Of a stretch of 38,339 nt of DNA, positions 26,419 to 34,601 are shown in pieces; position 1 is the stretch's first letter; every line of letters starts with the position of its first letter. The notes beneath the pieces are model-generated. The model saw nothing but the letters and a program-made list of their open reading frames with translations. It was not told the DNA's origin and made no database searches. The stretch is taken from assembly GCA_016204605.1 (NCBI GenBank), contig JACQKK010000180.1:1-38339 (forward strand), in the 5' to 3' direction. The DNA comes from Candidatus Lambdaproteobacteria bacterium (GTDB lineage: Bacteria > SAR324 > JACQKK01). Position numbers and translations under genes: made by a program.

Positions 26419-27893
26419 CGCGGCATCTGCCCAAAGCCTTCGCCTGGGCCCTGGCGCTGCTGGCCGCGCAAGCGGCCTGGGCCAGCCCCGGCCCGGAATC
26501 GGCCGGGATCGTGATGCTGCGGATCACCCGACAGACGTTCGACCCGGTGTATCCCTGGAACAAGACCGTCGAGCGCCGGTACCTCGGCAACGCCCTCGTG
26601 GTCGAAGGCGACCTGCTGCTCACCACCGCCGACATGGTGCGCGGCGCCACGCAGCTCACGGTGCGCAAGTTCGGGCAGTACCCCAACTATCGGGCGCAGG
26701 TGGCGCTGATCGATCACGAGGTGGACCTGGCCCTGCTGAAGGTGGACGATGCCGCCTTCTGGCAAGGCCTGCACCGCATCCCCATCTCGGAGCGGCCCGT
26801 CGAGGCGGGGAAGTTCGAGATCATCCGCTGGCGCGGCAACGGACGCTTCCAGCAGGGCACGGGCGAGATCGTCGACTACCGCGTCACGAACTCCCGGCTG
26901 GGCGCGATGGAGTTCGCCGTGCTGCGGGGGAACACCACCATGGACTCGCTCGGCTGGTCGGAGGGGCTGACCGAACAGGGCCAGCTCATCGGCCTGGTCA
27001 CGGGCGCCAACCAGCGCGAGATCCAGGCCACCAGCGGCCAGTTGCTCCAGCTGTTCGTGCAGGCCGCGCAGAAGTCGCCCTTCCGCGGGCTGGCCCACCG
27101 CGGCTTCGGTTGGCAACCGCTGAACAACGCCAGCCAGCGGCAGTTCTTCGGGCTGGCCGGGATGCCGTTCGGCGTGCGCGTGACACGCACGTATTCCGGC
27201 GGCACGGGCGCGGAGCAACTGGAGGAGGGCGATATCCTGCTGCGGCTGGGGGCCTACGATATCGATCCGGAGGGGCAGATCAACCATCCGCTCTACGGCC
27301 CGACGCTGTTCACGATGGCGATCAACGATTCCCTGGAGCCCAGGCTGCCCGCCGTGGTGATCCGCGGCGGAAACCGGCTCAACCTGACGCTCCCGCGTAC
27401 GCGCTTCTCGGAAGCCGATTACCGCATCCCGCCCTACTCGACGGAGGGCGCCATCGATTACGAGGTCTTCGGCGGGCTGGTGTTCCAGGAGCTCTCGCTC
27501 GATTATCTCCGCTCGTGGGGGTCGCAGTGGGAAGCGCAGGCGCCGCGCCGGCTGCTGCTGGAGCTCTCGCTGCGCATGCGCCGGGAGCCCGATGATCCCC
27601 AGCAGCGCGTCGTGATCGTGAGCCGGGTGCTGCCGGATCCGGTGAACCTGGGGTACGACAACGTCAACTACGGCATGCTGCTGGAGGTCAACGGCCGGTC
27701 GGTGACCTCGCTCCTGGAGCTGCGGCGCGCCCTGCGCACCCCGCAGGGCGACTATCACCTGCTGCGGATGATGCCGGGCCAGGGTCGGCAGCAACTGGTG
27801 TTCAAGGTCGATCAGATGCCCGAAGCGAACCGGCGCATCCGCGAGCGCTACGGCATCCCGGAGCCGCTCACGTCGGCCGCGGACGTCTGGTGA
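26415..27893 (+). CDS. HtrA-like paralogue with degenerate active site
   Basis: Protein of 492 residues with a clear signal peptide (about 1-23) and the same build as the HtrA-like protein before it: trypsin fold, PDZ-like segment (AEQLEEGDILLRLG) and a related C-terminal part (FGGLVFQELSLDYLRSWG; YGMLLEVNGRSVTSL). The catalytic His of TNAHVV is replaced: the segment reads LLLTTADMV, with Asp73 at that position. Asp104 is kept in HEVDLALL. The GNSGGP box has decayed to GWSEGL, which may keep Ser182 but not the oxyanion-hole glycines. It is therefore probably a non-catalytic partner, adaptor or regulator of the active protease. ATG overlaps the upstream stop (ATGA). Confidence 0.83.
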   Translation: MTRHLPKAFAWALALLAAQAAWASPGPESAGIVMLRITRQTFDPVYPWNKTVERRYLGNALVVEGDLLLTTADMVRGATQLTVRKFGQYPNYRAQVALIDHEVDLALLKVDDAAFWQGLHRIPISERPVEAGKFEIIRWRGNGRFQQGTGEIVDYRVTNSRLGAMEFAVLRGNTTMDSLGWSEGLTEQGQLIGLVTGANQREIQATSGQLLQLFVQAAQKSPFRGLAHRGFGWQPLNNASQRQFFGLAGMPFGVRVTRTYSGGTGAEQLEEGDILLRLGAYDIDPEGQINHPLYGPTLFTMAINDSLEPRLPAVVIRGGNRLNLTLPRTRFSEADYRIPPYSTEGAIDYEVFGGLVFQELSLDYLRSWGSQWEAQAPRRLLLELSLRMRREPDDPQQRVVIVSRVLPDPVNLGYDNVNYGMLLEVNGRSVTSLLELRRALRTPQGDYHLLRMMPGQGRQQLVFKVDQMPEANRRIRERYGIPEPLTSAADVW

Positions 27894-27960
27894 GGCGTCC
27901 CATGGGCCCCCGCCCTTCCGCCGGGAACGCCCACCCTCGCGCGACCGGGTTACCTGGGGA

Positions 27961-28644
27961 TCAGGAGAAGCGGCGCTTGCTCGTCTGATAGTACTCGATC
28001 AGGAAGGCCAGCGCCCCACCGGCCGCAAGCCCGTACCCGACCAGAAACAGCCACCAGGGGAACTGCGGCGGCAGTCCACCCTTGCTCAGATGCTGGCTGT
28101 TGGCGGTGAAGGCGATCGACATGGTGACCAGCCCCAGGGCCATCAGTAGCCACTGCAACACCGAGGGGCTGCGCGGCATCCGGGTTGCGGCGAGCAGCAG
28201 GTATGCGCTCACGCCGACGACCAACGTCAGCGCGACCAGCAGCGGGCACAGCACCGGCGCCACCGAGACCGTGGGCATGAGAAACAGCACGTCGTACGTC
28301 AGCAACGAGGGGGGCCAGTTGATGAGCGCCTTGAGCGCAGCGTAGTAGCTGAGATCCCACACCCCGAACACCAGCAGGTAGGCGAGCCCGCGATACCCCC
28401 AGCGCCCGCTCGCCAGATACGCGATAGGCAACAACGCGAGCAGTGTCGCCAGCTCCCGGTAGACCTCGTACCGCAACGGATGGGCCGGCTGCGCCGAGAG
28501 CAGCGCCGTCAGCGGAAACAGCTCGGGGCCCTGCACCCCGAGCAGGGCGCGCAGATAGATCACCACCATGGCTTCGAGGACGCCGAACAGCACCCCGAAC
28601 ATCCACAGGCCGATATACGCATCCAGGGCGAAAGCGCGACTCAT
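27961..28644 (-). CDS. Polytopic membrane protein of unknown function
   Basis: Protein of 227 residues with about six predicted membrane segments, visible for example at about 10-32, 65-80, 84-105, 125-150, 160-180 and 195-218. The N-terminal helix is unusual in placing GVLEAMVVIYLR near its end. The short C-terminal tail YYQTSKRRFS is basic and probably cytoplasmic. No family was recognised. It converges with the HtrA-like pair and diverges from the ECF sigma gene, so it may share the control region at 28645-28843. Reliable by composition and by the ATG at 28644. Confidence 0.75.
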   Translation of the reverse strand: MSRAFALDAYIGLWMFGVLFGVLEAMVVIYLRALLGVQGPELFPLTALLSAQPAHPLRYEVYRELATLLALLPIAYLASGRWGYRGLAYLLVFGVWDLSYYAALKALINWPPSLLTYDVLFLMPTVSVAPVLCPLLVALTLVVGVSAYLLLAATRMPRSPSVLQWLLMALGLVTMSIAFTANSQHLSKGGLPPQFPWWLFLVGYGLAAGGALAFLIEYYQTSKRRFS

Positions 28645-28745
28645 AGCCCGGTTGTAAGCATCCCCACCGACAAATGCAAGACGCCCCGCCCGGGGTTTCC
28701 CGGCCAGCGCCCGCCCGCTAAGATGGGAGCAGGGGCCAGGGGGGG

Positions 28746-28774
28746 TTGAACCTTTATCCCAGGGGCTGCTCTAA
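28746..28774 (+). promoter_or_regulatory. Candidate ECF-type promoter upstream of the sigma factor gene
   Basis: TTGAACC (28746-28752) and TCTAA (28770-28774) are separated by 17 bases. This resembles the GAACTT / TCnAA layout of ECF (RpoE-type) promoters, which often drive their own sigma gene. The downstream ATG lies 69 bases further on. This is a match by eye only. Confidence 0.45.
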
Positions 28775-28843
28775 TTGCTCAGAAGCTGGCGGGCCAGGCT
28801 CGCGAAATCCTGGGGCAGGCAGGGCAGGCGGAGGGCCAACCGT

Positions 28844-29488
28844 ATGTCGGAAGCTTCGGCCGGGGCCGCACCCACCGATTGGTACGGCCTCGACGACGAA
28901 ATCTTGATCAAAGCCCATCTGCGCGGCGACGAGCACGCCTTCGAGGTGCTGTTCAAGAAACACCGCGACCGCATCGCGCGGCTGGTGTTCTCCATCGTCA
29001 AGGATGAGGATTTGGCCGAGGACATCGTGCAGGAGGTGTTCCTCCTGGTATACCGGAGTCTGCCCAGGTTCCGGGGGGATGCCGCTTTCAAGACCTGGAT
29101 CTACCGGATCGCGGTGAACGAGGCCGTCCGGCAGGCCCAGTTGTCCAAGCGCTGGAAGCCATTGCCCGAGGATTATGCCGAGGAGGGCACCATCCCCTCC
29201 ATGATCGTCGTGTTGAACAACGGCGACTCCCCGGAGCGGTTGATGGTGGAGGGCCAGCAACGTGCATTGATCCACCAGGCGTTGGATGCCCTCAAGCCGC
29301 CGCACCGGGCGATCCTGACCATGCACTACCTCGAGGACCTGTCCGTGGAAGAGATCGCCCGGATCCTGGAAATCCCCCAAGGCAGCGTCAAGTCGCGGCT
29401 GTTCTACGCGCGGGAGAATCTGAAGAAGGCCCTCCAGCCCCTGCTGGGGGACTTTGAAGCCGCAGGAAGAGGATCACATGCACTGTGA
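28844..29488 (+). CDS. ECF RNA polymerase sigma factor (RpoE-like)
   Basis: Sigma-70 family factor of 214 residues. Region 2 (about 28-95) contains FEVLFKKHRDRIARLVFSIV, DLAEDIVQEVFLLVYR and FKTWIYRIAVNEAVR. Region 4 (about 150-200) contains ILTMHYLEDLSVEEIARIL and a helix-turn-helix ending in GSVKSRLFYARENLKK. The ATG at 28844 is preceded by GGAGG at nine-base spacing; an upstream TTG would add 23 residues without support. The gene overlaps the anti-sigma gene by 11 bases, so they are co-translated. Nearby HtrA-like genes suggest control of an envelope-stress regulon, by inference. Confidence 0.93.
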   Translation: MSEASAGAAPTDWYGLDDEILIKAHLRGDEHAFEVLFKKHRDRIARLVFSIVKDEDLAEDIVQEVFLLVYRSLPRFRGDAAFKTWIYRIAVNEAVRQAQLSKRWKPLPEDYAEEGTIPSMIVVLNNGDSPERLMVEGQQRALIHQALDALKPPHRAILTMHYLEDLSVEEIARILEIPQGSVKSRLFYARENLKKALQPLLGDFEAAGRGSHAL

Positions 29489-30209
29489 AAAGACCCCCCT
29501 CGTCGAACGCCTGGCCGTCGATCAGCCCGGCGCGCTGGATTCCGAACTCTGGCTGGGCCATCTGAAGAGTTGCGGGCCCTGCCGGCGCGCCCGCTTCGAG
29601 TACGCCGCCTCGCTCGCCCTGTATCGCCAACTGGAAGCCGACAGCCGCTCCCGGCACGGCGGCAGCGGCGACTGGGAACGCCTAAGCCGCGCGATCGATC
29701 GCCGCGTCCGGCGCGGCCAGCCGCGCATCACCTGGCGCGCGACGCTGGCGGCGGCCGTCGGCGGCGTGATCGTGTTCGGGACGGCCGGAACGTTGGCGTA
29801 CATGGTGCGGCAGTCGCAGCCCCGGCCGGCCAGGATCGTGGACTTGCAGCCCCAGCAGCGGAGCCGCGTGATCGAAATCCTCCACCAGAGCCTGGATCAG
29901 CCCGCCAACCTCACGGGCGCCGTGTCGGGCATCGTCGCTCGTCAGGCCGGGTCCGCGGATGCCGCCTCCGAACCCGTGACCCCCGCGAGCACGGCCAGGC
30001 CGATGGGCGCCCAGCGGTGGCAGCCCGAAGGCCGTGCGCCCCTGCTGATCGATGCCCGCGTGTTCTCCGCCGATCCCGGCGCGGGAGCGTCGCATGAGCC
30101 GCGCTTTAATCAGCCCGGCGTGATCCGCTTCTCGACGGCCGATGGCTCGGGCTTCACCCAGCGGGTGCAGTTCCCCGTGTTCGCGCCCGGCCAGCCGTTC
30201 GGCCGCTGA
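29478..30209 (+). CDS. Membrane-anchored anti-sigma factor with ZAS-type zinc motif
   Basis: Protein of 243 residues with a short cytoplasmic domain carrying the H-x3-C-x2-C motif (His28, Cys32, Cys35 in GHLKSCGPC) of zinc-associated anti-sigma domains, one membrane helix (about 87-109) and a C-terminal region of about 130 residues expected in the periplasm. The AGGAAGAGG before the ATG supports the start. It overlaps the sigma gene by 11 bases. By analogy it binds the sigma factor until envelope stress triggers its proteolysis. The HtrA-like proteins encoded nearby are candidate proteases, but that is inference. Confidence 0.88.
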   Translation: MHCEKTPLVERLAVDQPGALDSELWLGHLKSCGPCRRARFEYAASLALYRQLEADSRSRHGGSGDWERLSRAIDRRVRRGQPRITWRATLAAAVGGVIVFGTAGTLAYMVRQSQPRPARIVDLQPQQRSRVIEILHQSLDQPANLTGAVSGIVARQAGSADAASEPVTPASTARPMGAQRWQPEGRAPLLIDARVFSADPGAGASHEPRFNQPGVIRFSTADGSGFTQRVQFPVFAPGQPFGR

Positions 30210-30323
30210 TCCGCGGACGACGCCCCCCCGTCGGGCAAGGTGTGCGGGGCGGGCGCCAACGCAACCCCATGGCCGTCGGGCGAGCGGCTGCGGGCCGCCG
30301 CTTGGCCCGGGGAGCGACCGCGC

Positions 30324-30911
30324 CTAGCGGTAGAGCACCGGCACATCCAGCGTCATGCGCTCTTCCGGAATCGAGTACACGAGACCCCGGCCTTTCTGGA
30401 AGGTGGTGTCCGAGCGGATCCAGACCTCCTGGGGGGCTTTGACGAGCTGCTGCGCGCGATCGTACATGAGGCGCTCGGTGCGAATCTCGATGTCCGGACC
30501 GCGCAGCAGGTGCACGGAGCCCTTCAGGTCGAGCTGCTCGACCCGGGTGTCGATCAGGGCCTGTTTCGCCGTGCCCTGCAGCGCGAGGGGCGGTGCGGTG
30601 CCGGGCGCGGTGGGGGCGCCGACCCCGTCGGCCGGGGACTCCGTGGTTGCGATCTCATAGAGGTTGAAGCGTACCGTGTCGAGCAGCATCTGCCGCGTCT
30701 GCTCGTCGTAGGCGCCCTTCTCGGCCCATACCTCCAGCCGCAGCGCCGCTCCGTCCTGATACCGCAGGTGCACGGTCTCGAGGGTCAGCACCTGGCTGGG
30801 CAGGGGCTGTGTCGAGCGGGCCGTCGTGCGGCCCGCTTCCCGGGTGGAGAGCAGGTAGACGACGCCGGCGCCGCATGCCAGGAACACGATGAACAGCAGC
30901 AGACGCAGCAT
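30324..30911 (-). CDS. lptC: LPS export protein LptC
   Basis: Bitopic inner-membrane protein of 195 residues. One N-terminal hydrophobic helix (about 3-20) is followed by a periplasmic beta-jellyroll with LptC-type segments: LTLETVHLRYQDGAALRLEVWAEKGAYDE, then VEQLDLKGSVHLLRGPDIEIRTERLMYD and GRGLVYSIPEERMTLDV. LptC hands lipopolysaccharide from LptB2FG to LptA. The usual neighbours (kdsC/kdsD, lptA, lptB, rpoN) are absent; instead it lies nine bases downstream of a CDC48-type ATPase on the same strand. A Pro/Ala/Gly insert (about 95-112) is unusual. Confidence 0.83.
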   Translation of the reverse strand: MLRLLLFIVFLACGAGVVYLLSTREAGRTTARSTQPLPSQVLTLETVHLRYQDGAALRLEVWAEKGAYDEQTRQMLLDTVRFNLYEIATTESPADGVGAPTAPGTAPPLALQGTAKQALIDTRVEQLDLKGSVHLLRGPDIEIRTERLMYDRAQQLVKAPQEVWIRSDTTFQKGRGLVYSIPEERMTLDVPVLYR

Positions 30912-30920
30912 CGACCCGGC

Positions 30921-33134
30921 TCACTCGCGGACGGCGGCGGGAGCGGCGCCGTTGCCGCGCCCCTGCTCGCGCGTCGCCCGCACGGTCGCCAGTGCGCCGG
31001 CCAGGTCCTCCATCCGCACCCGGAACTCCTCGGTGCGCCCTTCCACCGCGTCGCCGTGCTGCGCGATGAAGGTGCGGATGCGCTCCAGGCTCGCCCGGTG
31101 GCACACGCTGGCGAGGTCCGCTCCGGTGAAGTCGGCCGTCTGCGCGGCGAGTCGGGCCAGGTCCACATCGTCGGCGAGCGGCAGGCGCCGGGTGTGGACG
31201 CGCAGGATTTCCAGCCGATCCTGCTCGTTGGGCGGCTGCAGCGTGATCACCATGCCGAACCGGTCCGGGTTCAGCAGCGCCGGCTCCAGCAGGTCGATGC
31301 GGTTCGTGGCGCCGATCACCACCACGTCGGTGTAGGCATCGAGCCCGCCCAGCTCGCCCAGGAACTGCCCGATCAGCCGGTCCCGTCCGCCGTAGTCCAG
31401 CCCCGCGCTCCTGCGGGGAAACATGGAATCCATCTCGTCGAAGAACACGATGCAGGGGGAGGCCTGCTTGGCCTTGATGAACACCTGCCGCAGCGCCTTT
31501 TCGGCCTCGCCCACCCATTTGGAGAACAGGCTGGCCGCATCGACGCTGATGAAGCTCAGGCCGCTTTCCGTGGCCAGGGCGTGGACGAGCAGGGTCTTGC
31601 CCGTGCCGGGGCCGCCGGCGAGGATGATGCCGCTCGGCGGGGCGTTGCCGGCCGCCTGGAACAGCTTGGGGTAGCGCCGGGGCAGCTCGATGCTCGAGCG
31701 CAACAGGCTCTTGACCTCGTGCATCCCGCCCACGTCGCTCCACCAGACGTTCGGCTTCTCGGCGTAGAACTCGCGCGTGGCGGTGGGCTCGATGCTCTTG
31801 AGGGCATCGAGGAAGTGGCGCATGGTGATGCGCGCCTCCTCCGCCAGCTCCCGCAACTCGCGCTCGACGAAGTCGTCACGCGTCAGCACGTCCTTGAGGG
31901 CGCGCATGCCGGCCTCCTTGCACAGCACCTCCAGGTCCGCGCCCACGAAGCCATGAGTGACCTCGGCCAGCTTCTCGAGGTCCACGTCGTCGGCGAGGGG
32001 CATGCCGCGGGCGTGAATCTTGAGGATCTGCAGGCGACCGTGCCGGTTGGGCACCTTGACCACCACCTCCCGGTCGAACCGCCCCGGGCGCCGCAGCGCG
32101 GTATCCAGCAGGTCGGGCATGTTGGTGGCCCCGATCACCACCACCTCGCCCCGGGATACCATCCCGTCCATCAGCGCCAGCAACTGGGCCACCACGCGCT
32201 TCTCCACGTCGCCCGAGACGTCGGAGCGCTTGGGGGCGATCGCATCGATCTCGTCGATGAAGATGATGCTGGGCGCCTTGCGCTGGGCCTCCTCGAAGAT
32301 CTCCCGCAGCTTGGCCTCGCTCTCGCCGTAGAACTTGTGGATGATCTCCGGGCCGTTGATCTGGATCATATGGGCCTTGCACTCGCTGGCCACGGCGCGG
32401 GCGATGGTGGTCTTGCCCGTGCCCGGCGGGCCGTAGAGCAGCACGCCCTTGGGCGGATCGATGCGCAGGTGCGCCAGCAGCTCCGGGTACTTCATGGGGA
32501 TCTCGATCATCTCCCGGATGCGGCTCAGCTCCTCCTCCAGCCCCCCGATATCCTCGTACTTGATGGTGAACGGCCGCCGGGCGGCCGGGCGCGCGTTCTC
32601 CTGGATGCGCACGTCGGTGTGGGCGATGGCCACGCCCGCCGCCGTCTCCGGCTCGAACGCCAGCACCTGGAACTGCGTGCCCTTGCGCGAGAACAGCGGG
32701 ATGTTGGCCTTGTCGCCCGCCATCAGCGCCCGCCCCACCAGCGACTCGCGGATGCGGCGCACCTCGTTGGGCCCGAACGTGGCCCGCTCGGCCGGGCACA
32801 GCAGGAGCGTCGCGAGCGGCTGCACGGCGCAGGGCTCGATGCGGATGCGGTCGTCGAGCGAGATGCCGGCGTTCTCGCGGGTGATGCCATCCATCTGGAT
32901 GTTCGCCGGATGGTCATCCTCGGGGTGCAGCATCCAGACGCGGGCCACGCTCTTGCGCGTGCCCTCGAACGCCACCACCTCGCCCGGCTCCATGCCGAGC
33001 ACGCTCATGATGGCGGCGCTGACCCGCACCACCCCCTGCTCCACGTCATCCAGCCGGGCCTCCACCACCCGCAGGCGGGGGCCCAGGTTCGGTTGCGGTT
33101 CGTTGGCCTTCGACGGATCGATCTGCACGGTCAT
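30921..33134 (-). CDS. CDC48/p97-family two-domain AAA+ ATPase
   Basis: Protein of 737 residues with a CDC48 N-domain (about 1-185, beta-rich with RVWMLHPEDD and RENAGISLDDRI) and two AAA+ domains. D1 has Walker A at 235-242 (GPPGTGKT), Walker B IIFIDEIDAI (Asp294, Glu295) and arginine fingers in RRPGRFDRE. D2 has Walker A GGPGTGKT (507-514), Walker B VFFDEMDS (Asp566, Glu567) and LLNPDRFG, where the first finger Arg is Asn622. The ATG at 33134 gives the typical N-domain start (MTVQIDPSK). Archaeal and eukaryotic relatives unfold ubiquitin- or proteasome-linked clients; bacterial homologues are uncommon. Coupled to lptC, spaced by nine bases. Confidence 0.92.
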   Translation of the reverse strand: MTVQIDPSKANEPQPNLGPRLRVVEARLDDVEQGVVRVSAAIMSVLGMEPGEVVAFEGTRKSVARVWMLHPEDDHPANIQMDGITRENAGISLDDRIRIEPCAVQPLATLLLCPAERATFGPNEVRRIRESLVGRALMAGDKANIPLFSRKGTQFQVLAFEPETAAGVAIAHTDVRIQENARPAARRPFTIKYEDIGGLEEELSRIREMIEIPMKYPELLAHLRIDPPKGVLLYGPPGTGKTTIARAVASECKAHMIQINGPEIIHKFYGESEAKLREIFEEAQRKAPSIIFIDEIDAIAPKRSDVSGDVEKRVVAQLLALMDGMVSRGEVVVIGATNMPDLLDTALRRPGRFDREVVVKVPNRHGRLQILKIHARGMPLADDVDLEKLAEVTHGFVGADLEVLCKEAGMRALKDVLTRDDFVERELRELAEEARITMRHFLDALKSIEPTATREFYAEKPNVWWSDVGGMHEVKSLLRSSIELPRRYPKLFQAAGNAPPSGIILAGGPGTGKTLLVHALATESGLSFISVDAASLFSKWVGEAEKALRQVFIKAKQASPCIVFFDEMDSMFPRRSAGLDYGGRDRLIGQFLGELGGLDAYTDVVVIGATNRIDLLEPALLNPDRFGMVITLQPPNEQDRLEILRVHTRRLPLADDVDLARLAAQTADFTGADLASVCHRASLERIRTFIAQHGDAVEGRTEEFRVRMEDLAGALATVRATREQGRGNGAAPAAVRE

Positions 33135-33332
33135 GGGCCGATGATGGTCTGGGTACGGCAAGGATATGCGGCGCCGGCTGCAAGGGCGGAGTGTTCTCAC
33201 CCGGACGCCCGGGCAGGATGCCCTGAACCTGCAAGGCACTGCTCCTGCCCCGCCTTTGGGATGATAGGCGAATCGCCTCCGCCTTGGCAAACCGAGCGGC
33301 GCCGGTCAGGCAGGTGATGGCGCGCCGCGCGG

Positions 33333-34148
33333 CTATGTCTCGCCGTCGCGTACCAGCCGCTCCAGGCCGTAGAAGCGCAGCAGCTCCTCGACCCGCCCCG
33401 CCGGGGGCAGATCGGTGAAGTAGTTGGCCCGGCTCATCTCCACCCCCGCCACCCGGCGCAGCTCCACCATCATCTCCGCCATCTTCACGGTTGCGGCCAG
33501 CGCGTCGATTACGGTCACGTCATCGACCCGCGTCAGGCGCTGCGAGGCGAGCAGCACGCACAGCACGGCCTCGCCGGGGATGATCACGTCCGCGCCGCGC
33601 CCGGCCATCTCCCGCGCCGCCTCGCAGAAGCGGGCCACGATCTCGGCGGGCGCGGCGAAGCCGCGGGCGACGTCGTGGAAGCCGAAGCCCACGTGCTTCA
33701 CGCCGGCCAGGCGGGAGCCCAGGCCGTAGCGGCGCACGTTCTCCTCGAGCTGCGGCCCGATCTCCTCGATGAAGTTGAGGATGCCGAAGCGCCGCCCCAG
33801 CATGCAGGCCACCAGCATCGCCGATTCGCCGTAGCCGACCACGGGGATGCGCAACAGGCTGCGGGTCTCGGCCAGGGCGGGGTCCGGGATGGTGGTGATC
33901 ATGTAGCCGTCGTAGCCCTGCTTCTCGGCGGCCAGCCCGTTAAGCATGAACTGGTTGGCGTGCAGGTGCTGGAAGGTGCCGTAGCGGAGGTCCGTGCCGG
34001 GATACTCGCTGCGGAAGGTGCCGGGACGCATCCCGTGCAGCACGACCTCCGTATCGGGCCGGCTGACGGCGCGCAGGTGCCGGGCCAGCGCCGCGGCGTA
34101 GTCCGGCAGGTCTTCGAGAACGGTGAAGCTCTGGTGCCACAGGCGCAT
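33333..34148 (-). CDS. Asp/Glu/hydantoin racemase-fold protein (copy 1, without the family cysteines)
   Basis: Two-domain Asp/Glu racemase-fold protein of 271 residues. The ATG at 34148 opens MRLWHQSFTVLEDL and is preceded by AGAGGAG. The fold is visible in VVLHGMRPGT, GYDGYMITTIPDPALAETRS, PVVGYGESAMLVAC and ADVIIPGEAVLCVLL. Where hydantoin racemases carry their two catalytic cysteines, this protein has Thr in TTIPDP and Glu in IIPGEAV, so Cys-dependent racemisation is unlikely. It diverges from a flavoprotein operon whose last enzyme is its paralogue (MKLWYQS start). Confidence 0.83.
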   Translation of the reverse strand: MRLWHQSFTVLEDLPDYAAALARHLRAVSRPDTEVVLHGMRPGTFRSEYPGTDLRYGTFQHLHANQFMLNGLAAEKQGYDGYMITTIPDPALAETRSLLRIPVVGYGESAMLVACMLGRRFGILNFIEEIGPQLEENVRRYGLGSRLAGVKHVGFGFHDVARGFAAPAEIVARFCEAAREMAGRGADVIIPGEAVLCVLLASQRLTRVDDVTVIDALAATVKMAEMMVELRRVAGVEMSRANYFTDLPPAGRVEELLRFYGLERLVRDGET

Positions 34149-34601
34149 GGCGGGGGAACTCCTCTCGTGGGCAGGGGTGACCGCATGATGGACCATCCGC
34201 GCAGCGGGGCCTCGCAGCGACCCCGGTGCGGGGGGGCAGGTAGCGCAGGGGATAGGACACCACATGCGCCGCCAGGGTCAAGGGGCCGTTTCCATCCCGC
34301 GCGGCCCGGGGACTTGCCACCCGTGGCAGGTCGCGGCCGCGCCTCGCCCACCTTCGGGCAGGCTTGACGCAACCGCCGCGATCACAGAGAGTGGGGAGCG
34401 CGCGAGGCCCGATCGCACCACCCGTGTGCAAACGCGCCCGGTGGGCGGGTTGTAGCAGCGCGCAGCGATGAAAATGGCTCTGCGTGCGGCGGCACGCCCC
34501 TCGCCAGATCGGTGGCGGTCGGCGGCCGCCGGGCGCGGCGCCTGAACCGCATCCGGCCGGCGGCGTGCGACGCCCACCGGCACGATACCGGAGGTAGCGG
34601 C
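34149..34601. other. Divergent control region between racemase copy 1 and the flavoprotein operon
   Basis: No gene is supported in these 453 bases. They contain a near-perfect palindrome at 34311-34332, about midway between the two start codons. No standard promoter hexamers were identified with confidence. Confidence 0.5.
34311..34332. promoter_or_regulatory. Operator-like palindrome in the divergent region
   Basis: The arms GACTTGCCAC and GTGGCAGGTC are reverse complements at nine of ten positions and are separated by CC. The even-length dyad of 22 bases is the size recognised by dimeric helix-turn-helix regulators such as GntR-, LacI- or TetR-type proteins. No regulator gene lies in the window to match it. 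The inner TGCCAC hexamer also occurs in an inverted repeat upstream of motA. Confidence 0.5.
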
